Assembly: GCF_013363975.1 (NCBI RefSeq)
Contig: NZ_JABWGN010000016.1
Location: forward strand, 124,001 to 188,000
Direction of reading: 5' to 3'
From: Nonomuraea montanisoli
GTDB taxonomy: Bacteria > Actinomycetota > Actinomycetes > Streptosporangiales > Streptosporangiaceae
DNA length: 64,000 nucleotides
The notes beneath the pieces are model-generated. The model had not been told where the DNA came from. It searched no databases and was given only the letters and a program-made list of their open reading frames with translations. Positions 46,751-55,552 of the stretch are shown one piece after another (position 1 is the stretch's first letter; the number at the start of each line of letters is the position of its first letter). A program made the position numbers and the translations under genes.

Positions 46751-47658
46751 GCCTCACCCTTCAAAAACAGGAGGGACGGGCGGGGCTGGCGTTGATCTCG
46801 CCCACCCTGGTCATCACCCTGGTCGTGGTCGTGCTGCCGCTGCTGTGGGCCGTCATGCTGGCCTTCCAGGACGTGCGGCTCATCAACATCCGGAGCAAGG
46901 GCCTGTTCGGCGGCTACACGCTGGAGAACTTCCGGTACGTGCTCTCCGAGCCGGGCTTCTGGCCGGCCCTGGTCAACACGCTCGTCTACACCGTGGCCGG
47001 CACGGCGCTGTCCATCGCGATCGGGCTCGTCGCCGCGCTGGCGCTGCGCGACCGCTTCAAGGGGCGCACGCTGGTGCGGGCCTCCATCCTCATCCCGTAC
47101 GTGGCGCCGGTCGTGGCCGTCGCCTTCCTGTGGGAGACGATGCTGAACCCCCAGTACGGCATCGTGAACACCTGGCTCAGTCAGCCGATCGCCTTCCTCA
47201 GCCAGGCCAAGGGCACCTTCCTCGGGGTCGAGGTGCCGGTGGCGCTGCTGACGGTCATCGCGTTCGAGGCGTGGCGCTACTTCCCGTTCGCGTTCCTGTT
47301 CATCCTGGCCCGGCTCCAGGCGCTGCCCGCCGACCTGGAGGAGGCGGCCGTGGTGGACGGGGCGACGCCCACCCAGCGCTTCCGGTACGTGATCATGCCG
47401 CAGCTCTGGCGGATCGTCGCGCTGCTGGCCGTGCTGCGCTTCATGTTCACCTTCACCAAGTTCGACGACGTGTACCTGCTGACCGGCGGCGGGGCCGGGA
47501 CCGAGGTGGTCAGCGTGCGCGTCTACAACTTCCTGACCTCGCGTGACGACATCGGGGCCTCGGCGGCGCAGGCGATCGTCCTCGCCGTCGTGCTGGTCGT
47601 CTTCCTGGCCCTCTACCTCAGGTTCTTCGCGGGAGGCGAACGTGAGCAGAACCGCTGA
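46747..47658 (+). CDS. Sugar ABC permease, MalF type
   Basis: 303-residue permease with six spans; EAA loop EEAAVVDGATPTQRFRYVIM about residues 200-220. GTG start overlaps the binding-protein stop (GTGA), so translation is coupled. Normal length, unlike the insert-bearing permease at 15718. It works with the next gene as the importer channel. Confidence 0.92.
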   Translation: MSLTLQKQEGRAGLALISPTLVITLVVVVLPLLWAVMLAFQDVRLINIRSKGLFGGYTLENFRYVLSEPGFWPALVNTLVYTVAGTALSIAIGLVAALALRDRFKGRTLVRASILIPYVAPVVAVAFLWETMLNPQYGIVNTWLSQPIAFLSQAKGTFLGVEVPVALLTVIAFEAWRYFPFAFLFILARLQALPADLEEAAVVDGATPTQRFRYVIMPQLWRIVALLAVLRFMFTFTKFDDVYLLTGGGAGTEVVSVRVYNFLTSRDDIGASAAQAIVLAVVLVVFLALYLRFFAGGEREQNR

Positions 47659-48562
47659 GCCGGCGCTGGCCGCCGGCGGAGGCGAGCGGCCCGCGAGCGC
47701 GCGGCGCAGGCGGCCGATGAGCAGGGACCGGGTGGAGCGGGCCGCGCTGCGCGTGCTCAAGCCGCTGGTGATCGCCGTGTTCGTCGCCGTCACCGCGTTC
47801 CCGTTCCTCTACATGGTCACGCTGTCGGTGCGCGACATCCAGGAGCTGATCCTCGACCCCGGCTCGCTGTGGCCGCGCCGGCTCACCCTCGACACCTACG
47901 CCGACGTGCTGAACCGGCAGGGATTCCTGACGTTCATGCGCAACAGCGCGATCGTGGCCGTGGCGTCCGTGGTGGTGACGCTGCTGATCTCCGTCCCCGG
48001 CGCGTACGCGGTGGCCCGGCTGCGCTTCTTCGGGCACCGGCAGGTCCACTTCCTGTTCCTGGCCGTCTACCTCTTCCCGGCCATCGTGCTGGCCATCCCG
48101 CTCTTCGTGCTCTTCACGATGATGGGGCTGCGCGGGTCGCTGCTCGGGCTCATCCTCGTTTACATCGCGCAGACCGTGCCGGTCACGGTATACATGCTCC
48201 GCAACTACTTCGAGACGGTGCCGCGTAGCGTGGAGGAGGCGGCCGCCATCGACGGCTGCACGCGCCTGTCGACCATCTGGCGGGTCGTGCTGCCGCTGTC
48301 GAAGCCCGCGCTCATGGCGACCGGCCTCTACGTGTTCATGATCGCCTGGAACGAGTTCCTGTTCGCCCTGCTCTTCCTCGTCGAGAGGCGGGAGAGCTGG
48401 ACGGTCTCCCTGGGGCTCTCCCAGCTCGCGGGCAGCATCGAGATCCCGACCACGGTGCTCATGGCCGGATCGGTGGTCCTGACGCTGCCCATCGTGATCG
48501 TGTTCTTCGCCAGCGAGCGCCTGCTCACCGAGGGCCTCACGGCGGGAGCGGAGAAGGGGTAG
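47642..48562 (+). CDS. Sugar ABC permease, MalG type
   Basis: 306-residue permease; a cytosolic Arg-rich head (ARRRRPMSRDRVER) precedes the first span. EAA loop EEAAAIDGCTRLSTIWRVVL about 205-225. GGGAGG precedes the GTG at 47642, which overlaps the previous gene by 17 bp; ATG 47717 is a possible shorter start. No ATPase gene follows, so the complex must borrow one such as MsiK. Confidence 0.9.
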   Translation: MSRTAEPALAAGGGERPASARRRRPMSRDRVERAALRVLKPLVIAVFVAVTAFPFLYMVTLSVRDIQELILDPGSLWPRRLTLDTYADVLNRQGFLTFMRNSAIVAVASVVVTLLISVPGAYAVARLRFFGHRQVHFLFLAVYLFPAIVLAIPLFVLFTMMGLRGSLLGLILVYIAQTVPVTVYMLRNYFETVPRSVEEAAAIDGCTRLSTIWRVVLPLSKPALMATGLYVFMIAWNEFLFALLFLVERRESWTVSLGLSQLAGSIEIPTTVLMAGSVVLTLPIVIVFFASERLLTEGLTAGAEKG

Positions 48563-48565
48563 ACG

Positions 48566-49732
48566 ATGCTGACGGCAGGGCACATCCTCCAGCTCATCCG
48601 TGATGGGTCCTGCCGCACCCGCAAGGAGCTCATCGAGTACACCGGACTGTCCCGGTCCACGATCACCGACCGGGTCGACCGGCTGATCGAGGCCGGCTAC
48701 ATCCACGAGTCCGGCGTGGCCAGCTCCGGCGGCGGCCGCCCGCCCTCGGTGCTCGAGCTCGACGCGGACAAGCGGCTGGTGCTCGTGGCCGACCTCGGCG
48801 CCGGCCACGCCCGCGTCGCGCTGACCGACCTCGCCGCCCGGTCGCTGGCCGAGGAGCACACCGAGATGCGCATCGACCGCGGGCCCGACGCCGTCCTCAC
48901 CTGGGTGCGGCAGGCGTTCCAGCGGCTGCTCGACCGTACGGGCGTGCCGTCCGAGCGGGTGTGCGGCATCGGCGTCGACCTGCCCGGCTCGGTGGACCAC
49001 GACACCGGGCGGCTGCTGCGCTCGTTCGTCATGCCCGGCTGGGACGACCATCCGATCGGCGCGAGCCTCAGCTCGGCGTTCGGCGTGCCGGTGCTCGTGG
49101 AGAACGACGCCAACGCGATGGCGCTCGGCGAGTGGTGGTCGTCGTGGCGGCGCACCCGGGCGCTGCTGCTCGTCAAGGTCTCCACCGGCATCGGCACCGG
49201 CGTGGTGCTCGACGGCGCCGTCTACCGGGGCGCCGAGGACGCCGCCGGCAACCTCGGCCACGTACGGCTGCGCGAGAGCGACGGCCGGGTCTGCACGTGC
49301 GGCTCGCGCGGCTGCGTCGCCTCGCTGGCCAGCGGCCACGCGTTAGCCACCGACCTCGGGGTGGAGACCAGCCGCGACGTGGTGCGCCTCGTCCAGGCCG
49401 GCGACCCGGCCGCCATCGCCCATGCCCAGGAGGCGGGCCGCACGCTCGGCGTCCTGCTGGCGACCGCGGTCAGCCTGCTCAACCCGGGCGTCCTGGTGCT
49501 GGCCGGGGACATGGCCGAGACCGGGGAGCACTACCTGACCGGCATCCGGGAGAGCGTCTACCGGCGCAGCCTGCCGTACACGACGCGCAACCTGCGGATC
49601 GTGACCAGCACGCTGGGGCAGCGGGCCGGGATCGTCGGCACGGCGGTGATCGTCATGGAGCACGTGCTCAGCCCCGAGGCCGTGGACGCCGTCCTCGCCG
49701 CCCCGGCCGGCCGCTCCCGCACCGGCGCCTGA
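48566..49732 (+). CDS. ROK-family transcriptional regulator
   Basis: 388 residues: an N-terminal winged helix (HILQLIRDGSCRTRKELIEY, then GLSRSTITDRVDRLIEAGYI) and a ROK sugar-kinase-like domain with VLVADLGAGHARVAL, ENDANAMALGEWW, the TGIGTGVVLDG loop and the zinc motif CTCGSRGC. Missing or altered kinase residues are usual in ROK repressors. Placed 3 bp after the importer permease, so it is cotranscribed and likely autoregulates the operon by binding near 44411 with the imported sugar or its product as ligand. Confidence 0.92.
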   Translation: MLTAGHILQLIRDGSCRTRKELIEYTGLSRSTITDRVDRLIEAGYIHESGVASSGGGRPPSVLELDADKRLVLVADLGAGHARVALTDLAARSLAEEHTEMRIDRGPDAVLTWVRQAFQRLLDRTGVPSERVCGIGVDLPGSVDHDTGRLLRSFVMPGWDDHPIGASLSSAFGVPVLVENDANAMALGEWWSSWRRTRALLLVKVSTGIGTGVVLDGAVYRGAEDAAGNLGHVRLRESDGRVCTCGSRGCVASLASGHALATDLGVETSRDVVRLVQAGDPAAIAHAQEAGRTLGVLLATAVSLLNPGVLVLAGDMAETGEHYLTGIRESVYRRSLPYTTRNLRIVTSTLGQRAGIVGTAVIVMEHVLSPEAVDAVLAAPAGRSRTGA

Positions 49733-49745
49733 GCGCGGGAGGACC

Positions 49746-50513
49746 TCAGCTCGCCAGGGCGCGGGCGAGGCGGGCGCGGGCGGTCACGAGGGAGGGGCCG
49801 TACCAGGTCAGGTCGCGCCCGCTGACCAGCGCGCACCGCAGGCCGGGGAAGCACTCGGGGCCGTCCTCGGCGTGGAAGGCGTACGGCTCGTCGGGCAGCA
49901 CGACCAGGTCGGGCGCCCGGGCGGTCAGCTCGGCGAGCGGCACCTTGGGGTAGCGCTCGGCGTGCCCCGCGTACAGGTTGTCCACGCCGAGCCGGCGCAG
50001 CACGTCGCCGGTGAACGTGTCGCGCCCCACCACCATCCACGGCCGCCGCCAGATGGGGACGACCGCCGTGCGCCGCGGCCCCTCCTCCGGCTTCCGCCAG
50101 ACCTCGCGCGCCTCCTCCAGCCACGCGGGCGGCTCGGTGCGGCACGCCCCCGCGAACATCCGCTCCAGGGAGGCGAACGCCTGGTCCAGGGTCTCGATCC
50201 GGGTGACCCAGACGGCCAGACCGGCCTCGCGCAGGGCGGCGATGTCGGGCTCGCGGTTCTCCTCGGCGTTGGCCAGGATCACGTCCGGGCGCAGGCTCCT
50301 GATCGCGTCGAGGTCGGGGTTCTTGGTGCCGCGCACGCGCGTGACGTCCAGGCCGGCGGGGTGCGAGCACCAGTCGGTGGCGCCGACCAGCGCGCCGGGC
50401 ACGGTGGCCGCCACCGACTCGGTGAGCGACGGCACGAGGGACACGATCCTGGTCACGGTCCCGGGCACCCGCACGGCCGCCCCGGTGTCGTCGCGCACGC
50501 CCGCCTCCGTCAT
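49746..50513 (-). CDS. BtuF-like periplasmic-binding-fold protein without signal peptide
   Basis: 255-residue helical-backbone metal/cobalamin receptor fold: TVTRIVSLVPSLTESVAAT, GATDWCSHPAGLDV, KNPDLDAIRSLRPDVILANA, and the C-terminal lobe PKVPLAELTARAPDLVVLPD. It has no signal peptide or lipobox, so it would stay in the cytoplasm, and no BtuC/BtuD genes are near. Some such proteins are annotated cobalamin-binding. I start it at ATG 50513, which has GGAG 6 bp upstream; ATG 50525 is an alternative. Interestingly close to icmF, a B12 enzyme, but separated by two other genes. Confidence 0.72.
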   Translation of the reverse strand: MTEAGVRDDTGAAVRVPGTVTRIVSLVPSLTESVAATVPGALVGATDWCSHPAGLDVTRVRGTKNPDLDAIRSLRPDVILANAEENREPDIAALREAGLAVWVTRIETLDQAFASLERMFAGACRTEPPAWLEEAREVWRKPEEGPRRTAVVPIWRRPWMVVGRDTFTGDVLRRLGVDNLYAGHAERYPKVPLAELTARAPDLVVLPDEPYAFHAEDGPECFPGLRCALVSGRDLTWYGPSLVTARARLARALAS

Positions 50514-50643
50514 CGCCGTCTCCATGTCACGATCCCATCCTGCCCTGTTCGGGATCGCCTGCGCCCTGACCGAAAATGAGTGAAATACCGTGAATTCTGA
50601 GCCGAATGTGCGCAGGTCCTCCACAAGCTCCATAACGAATCCG

Positions 50644-50649
50644 TAGAAT
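50644..50649 (+). promoter_or_regulatory. Candidate -10 of the methyltransferase gene
   Basis: TAGAAT matches the -10 consensus, 42 bp before the TTG start at 50691. A -35 is not clear. Confidence 0.35.
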
Positions 50650-50690
50650 CCCCCATAAAGATCGTTACGTCTTGATCGGGGGATCTCCGG

Positions 50691-51494
50691 TTGGAGCGAG
50701 AACCGCTGGGCTTCGATCCGAACACGCCCAACGTCGCCCGGCTGTACGACTACTACCTCGGGGGCAAGGATCACTTCCCGGCCGACCGTGAGGCCGCCGA
50801 GAAGATCCTCGCCGTCGCGCCCGAGGTGCGTCTCGCCGCGCGGGCCAACCGGGCGTTCCTGGGGAGGGCCGTCCGCTTCCTGGCGCAGAGCGGGGTGACG
50901 CAGTTCCTCGACATCGGCACGGGATTACCCACCCAGGGCAACGTGCACGAGGTCGCCCGCGAGGCCGCGCCGGGGGCGCGCGTGGTCTACGTGGACCGGG
51001 ACCCCGTCGTGCTCGTCCACGCCCGCGCGCTGCTGGCCGACGACGCCAACACCGTCGTCGTCGAGGGTGACGTGCGCGACCCCGGCGGCATCCTGAAGAA
51101 CCCCGACGTGACGGGGTTGCTGGACTTCAGCAAGCCCGTCGCCGTGCTGCTCGTCGCGGTGATGCACTTCGTGTCCGAGGACGAGGGCCCTGAGGAGATC
51201 ATCGGGACGCTGCGCGAGGTGATGGCCCCCGGTAGCTGCCTGGTGGTGTCGCACGGCACCAGCGACGCCCGGCCCGACGCCGTGGACAAGGGCGTCGAGG
51301 TCTACCGGAGCGCGACCTCGCCGCTGACCCTGCGCAGCCGCGAGCGCGTCAGGGAGTTGTTCGACGGGTTCGACCTGATCGAGCCGGGCCTGGTGTGGCT
51401 GCCGCAGTGGCGGCCGGACCAGACCGACATGATCGACTTCGCCGACGACCCGCAGTCGTCGCTCATCGTGTGCGGGGTCGGCCGCAAGAACTAG
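50691..51494 (+). CDS. SAM-dependent methyltransferase, DUF574 type
   Basis: 267 residues with the signature of the actinobacterial family PF04672: NTPNVARLYDYYLGGKDHFP at the N-terminus, FLDIGTGLPTQGNVHEVA for SAM binding, VVYVDRDPVVLVHARALL, and MHFVSEDEGPEEII. Start is TTG (GGGGGAT upstream), supported because the family motif begins within the first 15 residues. Substrates of this large, often multi-copy family are unknown. Monocistronic, ending at a 13-bp bidirectional terminator. Confidence 0.88.
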   Translation: MEREPLGFDPNTPNVARLYDYYLGGKDHFPADREAAEKILAVAPEVRLAARANRAFLGRAVRFLAQSGVTQFLDIGTGLPTQGNVHEVAREAAPGARVVYVDRDPVVLVHARALLADDANTVVVEGDVRDPGGILKNPDVTGLLDFSKPVAVLLVAVMHFVSEDEGPEEIIGTLREVMAPGSCLVVSHGTSDARPDAVDKGVEVYRSATSPLTLRSRERVRELFDGFDLIEPGLVWLPQWRPDQTDMIDFADDPQSSLIVCGVGRKN

Positions 51495-51537
51495 CGGGCC
51501 GCCGCCGGAGGCGCCGGCCACGGCCGGGCGCCCTGAC

Positions 51538-51572
51538 GGGTCCGCGCCGGCGCGACGCCCCGGCGCGGACCC
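51538..51572. terminator. 13-bp perfect stem between convergent genes
   Basis: GGGTCCGCGCCGG (51538-51550) pairs with CCGGCGCGGACCC (51560-51572), 9-nt loop, between the methyltransferase and tpx. Confidence 0.85.
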
Positions 51573-51578
51573 GGCCGG

Positions 51579-52079
51579 TTACTTCAGGGCCGCGAGGGCG
51601 GCCTCGTAGTCGGGCTCCTGGGCGATCTCCGGGACCAGCTCGGAGTGGATCACCTTGTTGTCGCCGTCGAGCACGACCACCGCGCGGGCGGCGAGCCCGG
51701 CCAGCGGCCCCGACTCCTGCGCGACGCCGTAGTCGGTCAGGAACTCGCGGCCCCGCATGAGCGACAGCATGACCACGTTGTCGATCCCCTCGGCGCCGCA
51801 GAAGCGCTGCTGGGCGAACGGCAGGTCGGCCGACACGCACAGCACCACGGCCTGCGGGTGCTCGGCGGCGACCTGGTTGAAGCGGCGTACCGAGGCGGCG
51901 CACACGCCGGTGTCGACGCTCGGGAAGATGTTGAGCACCTTGACCGAGGAGCCGAACGACGCGAGCGTGACGTCGCTCAGGTCCTTGCCCACGAGGCTGA
52001 ACGCGGGAGCCTCGGCGCCCTGCTCCAGGAACGTGCCGCCCACCGTGACCGGGTTGCCCTTGAACGAGATCTCGGACAT
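51579..52079 (-). CDS. tpx: Thiol peroxidase
   Basis: Atypical two-Cys peroxiredoxin that reduces hydroperoxides with thioredoxin; cytoplasmic, 166 residues. Peroxidatic Cys60 in FPSVDTGVCAASVRRF and resolving Cys94 in QRFCGAEG are both present, as is the N-terminal KGNPVTVGG. AGGAGG lies before the ATG at 52079. Monocistronic. Confidence 0.95.
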   Translation of the reverse strand: MSEISFKGNPVTVGGTFLEQGAEAPAFSLVGKDLSDVTLASFGSSVKVLNIFPSVDTGVCAASVRRFNQVAAEHPQAVVLCVSADLPFAQQRFCGAEGIDNVVMLSLMRGREFLTDYGVAQESGPLAGLAARAVVVLDGDNKVIHSELVPEIAQEPDYEAALAALK

Positions 52080-52138
52080 GAGAAAACCTCCTGTTAGCTG
52101 TGGTCCCCGGTGGCGATCCTATCGGCGGGCCGAGCGGT

Positions 52139-52160
52139 CACCCCGGGGCAGCCCGGGGTG
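52139..52160 (-). terminator. Hairpin after icmF
   Basis: CACCCCGGG (52139-52147) and CCCGGGGTG (52152-52160), loop GCAG, just 3' of the icmF stop at 52164. Confidence 0.65.
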
Positions 52161-52163
52161 TCC

Positions 52164-55100
52164 TCACACGTTGCGCCGGTACTGCCCTCCGGCCTCGAAC
52201 AGGGCCTCGGTGATCTGGCCGAGCGAGCACACGCGCGCCGCGTCCATCAGCACCTCGAAGGCGTTCGAGCGGGACATCGCCGCCTCGCGCAGCCGGGCCA
52301 GCGCGGCGGGCGCCTCGGCCCGGTGCCGCTCGTGGAAGGCGCCGAGCCGGTCGAGCTGCGAGCGCTTCTCCTCCTCGGTGCCCCGGGCCAGCTCCAGCTT
52401 GCGCTCGTGCGGCTCGTCGCCGCGCGGGTTGCGGAAGGTGTTGACGCCGATGATCGGCAGCGAGCCGTCGTGCTTGCGCATCTCGTACAGCATCGACTCG
52501 TCCTGGATGCGCCCGCGCTGGTAGCCCGTCTCCATGGCGCCCAGCACGCCGCCCCGGTCCGACAGCCGCTCGAACTCGCCGAGCACGGCCTCCTCGACCA
52601 GGTCCGTCAGCTCGTCGATGATGAACGAGCCCTGCAGCGGGTTCTCGTTGCGGGCCAGGCCCCACTCGCGGTTGATGATGAGCTGGATGGCCATGGCCCG
52701 GCGCACCGAGTCGGCCGACGGGGTGGTGACCGCCTCGTCGAAGGCGTTGGTGTGCAGGCTGTTGCAGTTGTCGTAGATTGCGATCAGCGCCTGCAGCGTG
52801 GTGCGGATGTCGTTGAAGTCCATCTCCTGGGCGTGCAGCGACCGGCCCGAGGTCTGGATGTGGTACTTGAGCTTCTGCGAGCGCTCGGCGGCGCCGTACC
52901 GCTCGCGCATCGCGACCGCCCACACGCGCCGGGCCACCCGCCCGAGCACGCTGTACTCGGGGTCCATGCCGTTGGAGAAGAAGAACGACAGGTTGGGCGC
53001 GAAGTCGTCGATGTCCATGCCGCGCGCGAGGTACGCCTCGACGTAGGTGAAGCCGTTGGCCAGCGTGAAGGCGAGCTGGCTGATCGGGTTGGCCCCGGCC
53101 TCGGCGATGTGGTAGCCGGAGATCGACACCGAGTAGAAGTTGCGCACGCCGTTGGCGATGAACCACTCCTGGATGTCGGCCATCATCCGCAGCGAGAACT
53201 CGGTGGAGAAGATGCAGGTGTTCTGCCCCTGGTCCTCCTTGAGGATGTCGGCCTGGACCGTGCCCCTGACCGTGGCCAGCGTGCGGGCGCGCAGGTCGCG
53301 CACCTCCGCCTCGGACGGCTCGCGTCCCCGCTCGGCCCGGAACCGGTCGAGGGCCTGCTCGACGGCCGCGTTGAGGTAGAAGGCCAGGATGGTGGGCGCG
53401 GGGCCGTTGATGGTCATCGACACGGACGTGTTGGGCGCCGCCAGGTCGAAGCCGTCGTAGAGGGCCTTCATGTCGTCGAGCGTCGCGATCGACACCCCCG
53501 AGGTGCCGACTTTTCCGTAGATGTCGGGGCGGAGGTCGGGGTCGTGGCCGTACAGGGTGACCGAGTCGAACGCCGTGGACAGCCGCGTCGCGGGCTGGCC
53601 CTCCGAGAGCAGCTTGAAGCGGCGGTTGGTGCGGAACGGGTCGCCCTCCCCCGCGAACATCCGGGTGGGGTCCTCGTCGTCGCGCTTGAACGCGAACACG
53701 CCGGCGGTGAAGGGGAAGCGGCCCGGCAGGTTCTCCGAGCGCAGGAACCGCAGCAGGTCGCCATGGTCGCTGTAGCGGGGCAGCGCCACCCGGGGGATGC
53801 GGTTGCCGGACAGCGTCTCGCGCCACAGCGGCGTGTGGATCTCCCGGTCGCGCACGCGGACCACCAGCTCGTCGGCGGTGTACTGCTCGCGCGTGGCGGG
53901 CCAGGAGTCGAGCAGCGCCCGGCTCTCCTCGGTCAGCTCCCGCTCGGCCCGCTCCTCCAGGCCGGCCAGCCGCTCCTCGCCCCCGGCGCTCCCGGCCCCT
54001 GCGCTCCCGCCGTCGGCGCTCCCCCCGCCGTCGCCCCTGAGGAGCGCGCGCACGGCGGCGATCTGCTGGCGGCGGCGGGCCGCCTCCGCCTGGGCGAGCG
54101 TCTCGGCGTGGTAGGCGCGGACGGTCTCGGCGATCTCCGCCAGGTAGCGCACCCGCGCGGGCGGGACGATGGCCTCGGAGGTCTCGGAGGTGCGGCCGCG
54201 CACCGGCGCCAGCAGCCCGGGCCCGGCGGGCAGGCCCTTGTCCACGAGCATGCCCTTGAGGTGCTGGTAGAGGGCCGTCACCCCGGCGTCGTTGTAGCGG
54301 GCCGCGATCGTGCCGAACACCGGCATGTCGTCGGGCGAGACGCCGAACGCCTCCCGGTTGCGCACGAGCTGGCGGCGCACGTCGCGCAGGGCGTCCTCGG
54401 CCCCGCGCCGCTCGTACTTGTTGATCACCACGGCCTCGGCGAAGTCGAGCATGTCGATCTTCTCGAGCTGGGAGGCCGCGCCGAACTCGGGGGTCATGAC
54501 GTAGATCGGCACGTCCACGTGCGGCACGATCCCGGCGTCGCCCTGGCCGATGCCGGGCGTCTCGACGATCACCAGGTCGTAGCCGGCGGCGCGGCAGGCG
54601 GCGACCACGTCGTCGAGGCAGGCGGGCACCTCGTTGGGCGCGCCCCGGGTGGCCAGCGAGCGGAAGTAGGTCTGGGGGCCGAGGCTGTTCATGCGGATGC
54701 GGTCGCCGAGCAGGGCGCCGCCACCGCGCCGGCGGGTGGGGTCGATGGCGATGACGGCGATGCGCAGCTTGTCGTCGTTGTCCACGCGCAGGCGCCGGAC
54801 CAGCTCGTCGGTGAGCGAGGACTTGCCGGAGCCGCCGGTGCCCGTGATGCCGAGCACGGGCGCGCGCAGGCCGCCGAGCATCTCGGCGTCACCGGGCTCG
54901 CCTTCCGCGCGGGACCCGCCGACGGCGCGCAGCCGGTCGAGCAGCTCGGCCGGGGCGCGGCCGGACTCGATCAGGGTGATCGCGCGGGCCAGCGCGGCCT
55001 GGTCGCCCGAGACCACGGCCTCCGCCGGCGGCGGGTCGCCCAGCTCGACGTCGCACTCCTCGACGAGCTTGTTGATCATCCCGGGCAGGCCGAGGCGCTG

Positions 55101-55466
55101 GCCGTCCTCGGGCGAGAAGATCCGGGTGACGCCCCGGGAGTGCAGCAGCTCGATCTCCTCCGGGACGATGACGCCGCCGCCACCGCCGTACACCTTGACG
55201 TGACCCGCGCCGCGCTCGCGCAGCAGGTCGACCAGGTAGGTGAAGAACTCGACGTGGCCGCCCTGGTAGGAGCTGACCGCGACGCCCTGGGCGTCCTCCT
55301 GGATGGCGGCGGTGACGATCTCGTCCACCGACCTGTTGTGCCCCAGGTGGACGACCTCCGCCCCCTGCGACTGGAGGATGCGGCGCATGATGTTGATCGC
55401 GGCGTCATGGCCGTCGAACAGCGCGGCTGCCGTCACGAAGCGGACGGGATGGACCGGTACGTGCAC
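52164..55466 (-). CDS. icmF: Fused isobutyryl-CoA mutase (IcmF)
   Basis: B12-dependent acyl-CoA mutase interconverting isobutyryl- and n-butyryl-CoA (some act on pivalyl-CoA), supplying butyryl units or degrading branched acids. 1100 residues in the IcmF order: N-terminal B12 domain (LFDGHDAAINIMRRILQSQG; the His is the cobalt ligand), G-protein chaperone about residues 185-450 with P-loop ITGTGGSGKSSLTDEL, then the TIM-barrel mutase from about 550 (GRSLHAQEMDFNDIRTT; SYHIAEAGANPISQLAF region). A linker near 470-500 is Gly/Ser/Ala-rich (DGGGSADGGSAGAGSAGG). GTG start with AGGAG upstream. Divergent from a glucose-dehydrogenase-like gene across a palindrome. Confidence 0.95.
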   Translation of the reverse strand: MHVPVHPVRFVTAAALFDGHDAAINIMRRILQSQGAEVVHLGHNRSVDEIVTAAIQEDAQGVAVSSYQGGHVEFFTYLVDLLRERGAGHVKVYGGGGGVIVPEEIELLHSRGVTRIFSPEDGQRLGLPGMINKLVEECDVELGDPPPAEAVVSGDQAALARAITLIESGRAPAELLDRLRAVGGSRAEGEPGDAEMLGGLRAPVLGITGTGGSGKSSLTDELVRRLRVDNDDKLRIAVIAIDPTRRRGGGALLGDRIRMNSLGPQTYFRSLATRGAPNEVPACLDDVVAACRAAGYDLVIVETPGIGQGDAGIVPHVDVPIYVMTPEFGAASQLEKIDMLDFAEAVVINKYERRGAEDALRDVRRQLVRNREAFGVSPDDMPVFGTIAARYNDAGVTALYQHLKGMLVDKGLPAGPGLLAPVRGRTSETSEAIVPPARVRYLAEIAETVRAYHAETLAQAEAARRRQQIAAVRALLRGDGGGSADGGSAGAGSAGGEERLAGLEERAERELTEESRALLDSWPATREQYTADELVVRVRDREIHTPLWRETLSGNRIPRVALPRYSDHGDLLRFLRSENLPGRFPFTAGVFAFKRDDEDPTRMFAGEGDPFRTNRRFKLLSEGQPATRLSTAFDSVTLYGHDPDLRPDIYGKVGTSGVSIATLDDMKALYDGFDLAAPNTSVSMTINGPAPTILAFYLNAAVEQALDRFRAERGREPSEAEVRDLRARTLATVRGTVQADILKEDQGQNTCIFSTEFSLRMMADIQEWFIANGVRNFYSVSISGYHIAEAGANPISQLAFTLANGFTYVEAYLARGMDIDDFAPNLSFFFSNGMDPEYSVLGRVARRVWAVAMRERYGAAERSQKLKYHIQTSGRSLHAQEMDFNDIRTTLQALIAIYDNCNSLHTNAFDEAVTTPSADSVRRAMAIQLIINREWGLARNENPLQGSFIIDELTDLVEEAVLGEFERLSDRGGVLGAMETGYQRGRIQDESMLYEMRKHDGSLPIIGVNTFRNPRGDEPHERKLELARGTEEEKRSQLDRLGAFHERHRAEAPAALARLREAAMSRSNAFEVLMDAARVCSLGQITEALFEAGGQYRRNV

Positions 55467-55506
55467 GCCTGATCACTCCTCTTTGAGCGGCCTACCCTCA
55501 AGATAC

Positions 55507-55518
55507 TAGGACGTCCTA
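55507..55518. promoter_or_regulatory. Palindrome between icmF and the divergent dehydrogenase gene
   Basis: TAGGACGTCCTA is a perfect 12-bp palindrome, extended to 18 of 20 symmetric positions as ATACTAGGACGTCCTACTAT. It lies 41 bp from the icmF start and 35 bp from the other start, where a shared operator would be expected. Confidence 0.55.
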
Positions 55519-55552
55519 CTATTTCCTGTCGCCTGCCGGGTAGAGGTCGGTC

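Noticed and set aside
44497..47658. Giant 1053-residue protein across the epimerase, binding protein and MalF genes
   Set aside because: Only its C-terminal third (the MalF permease) is protein-like; the rest is Arg/Ala-rich reading of other genes in another frame.
52110..55472. Long open frame opposite icmF
   Set aside because: High-GC DNA leaves long open frames on the antisense strand; the composition (Val/Gly/Leu/Arg) and lack of motifs mark it as a shadow of icmF.
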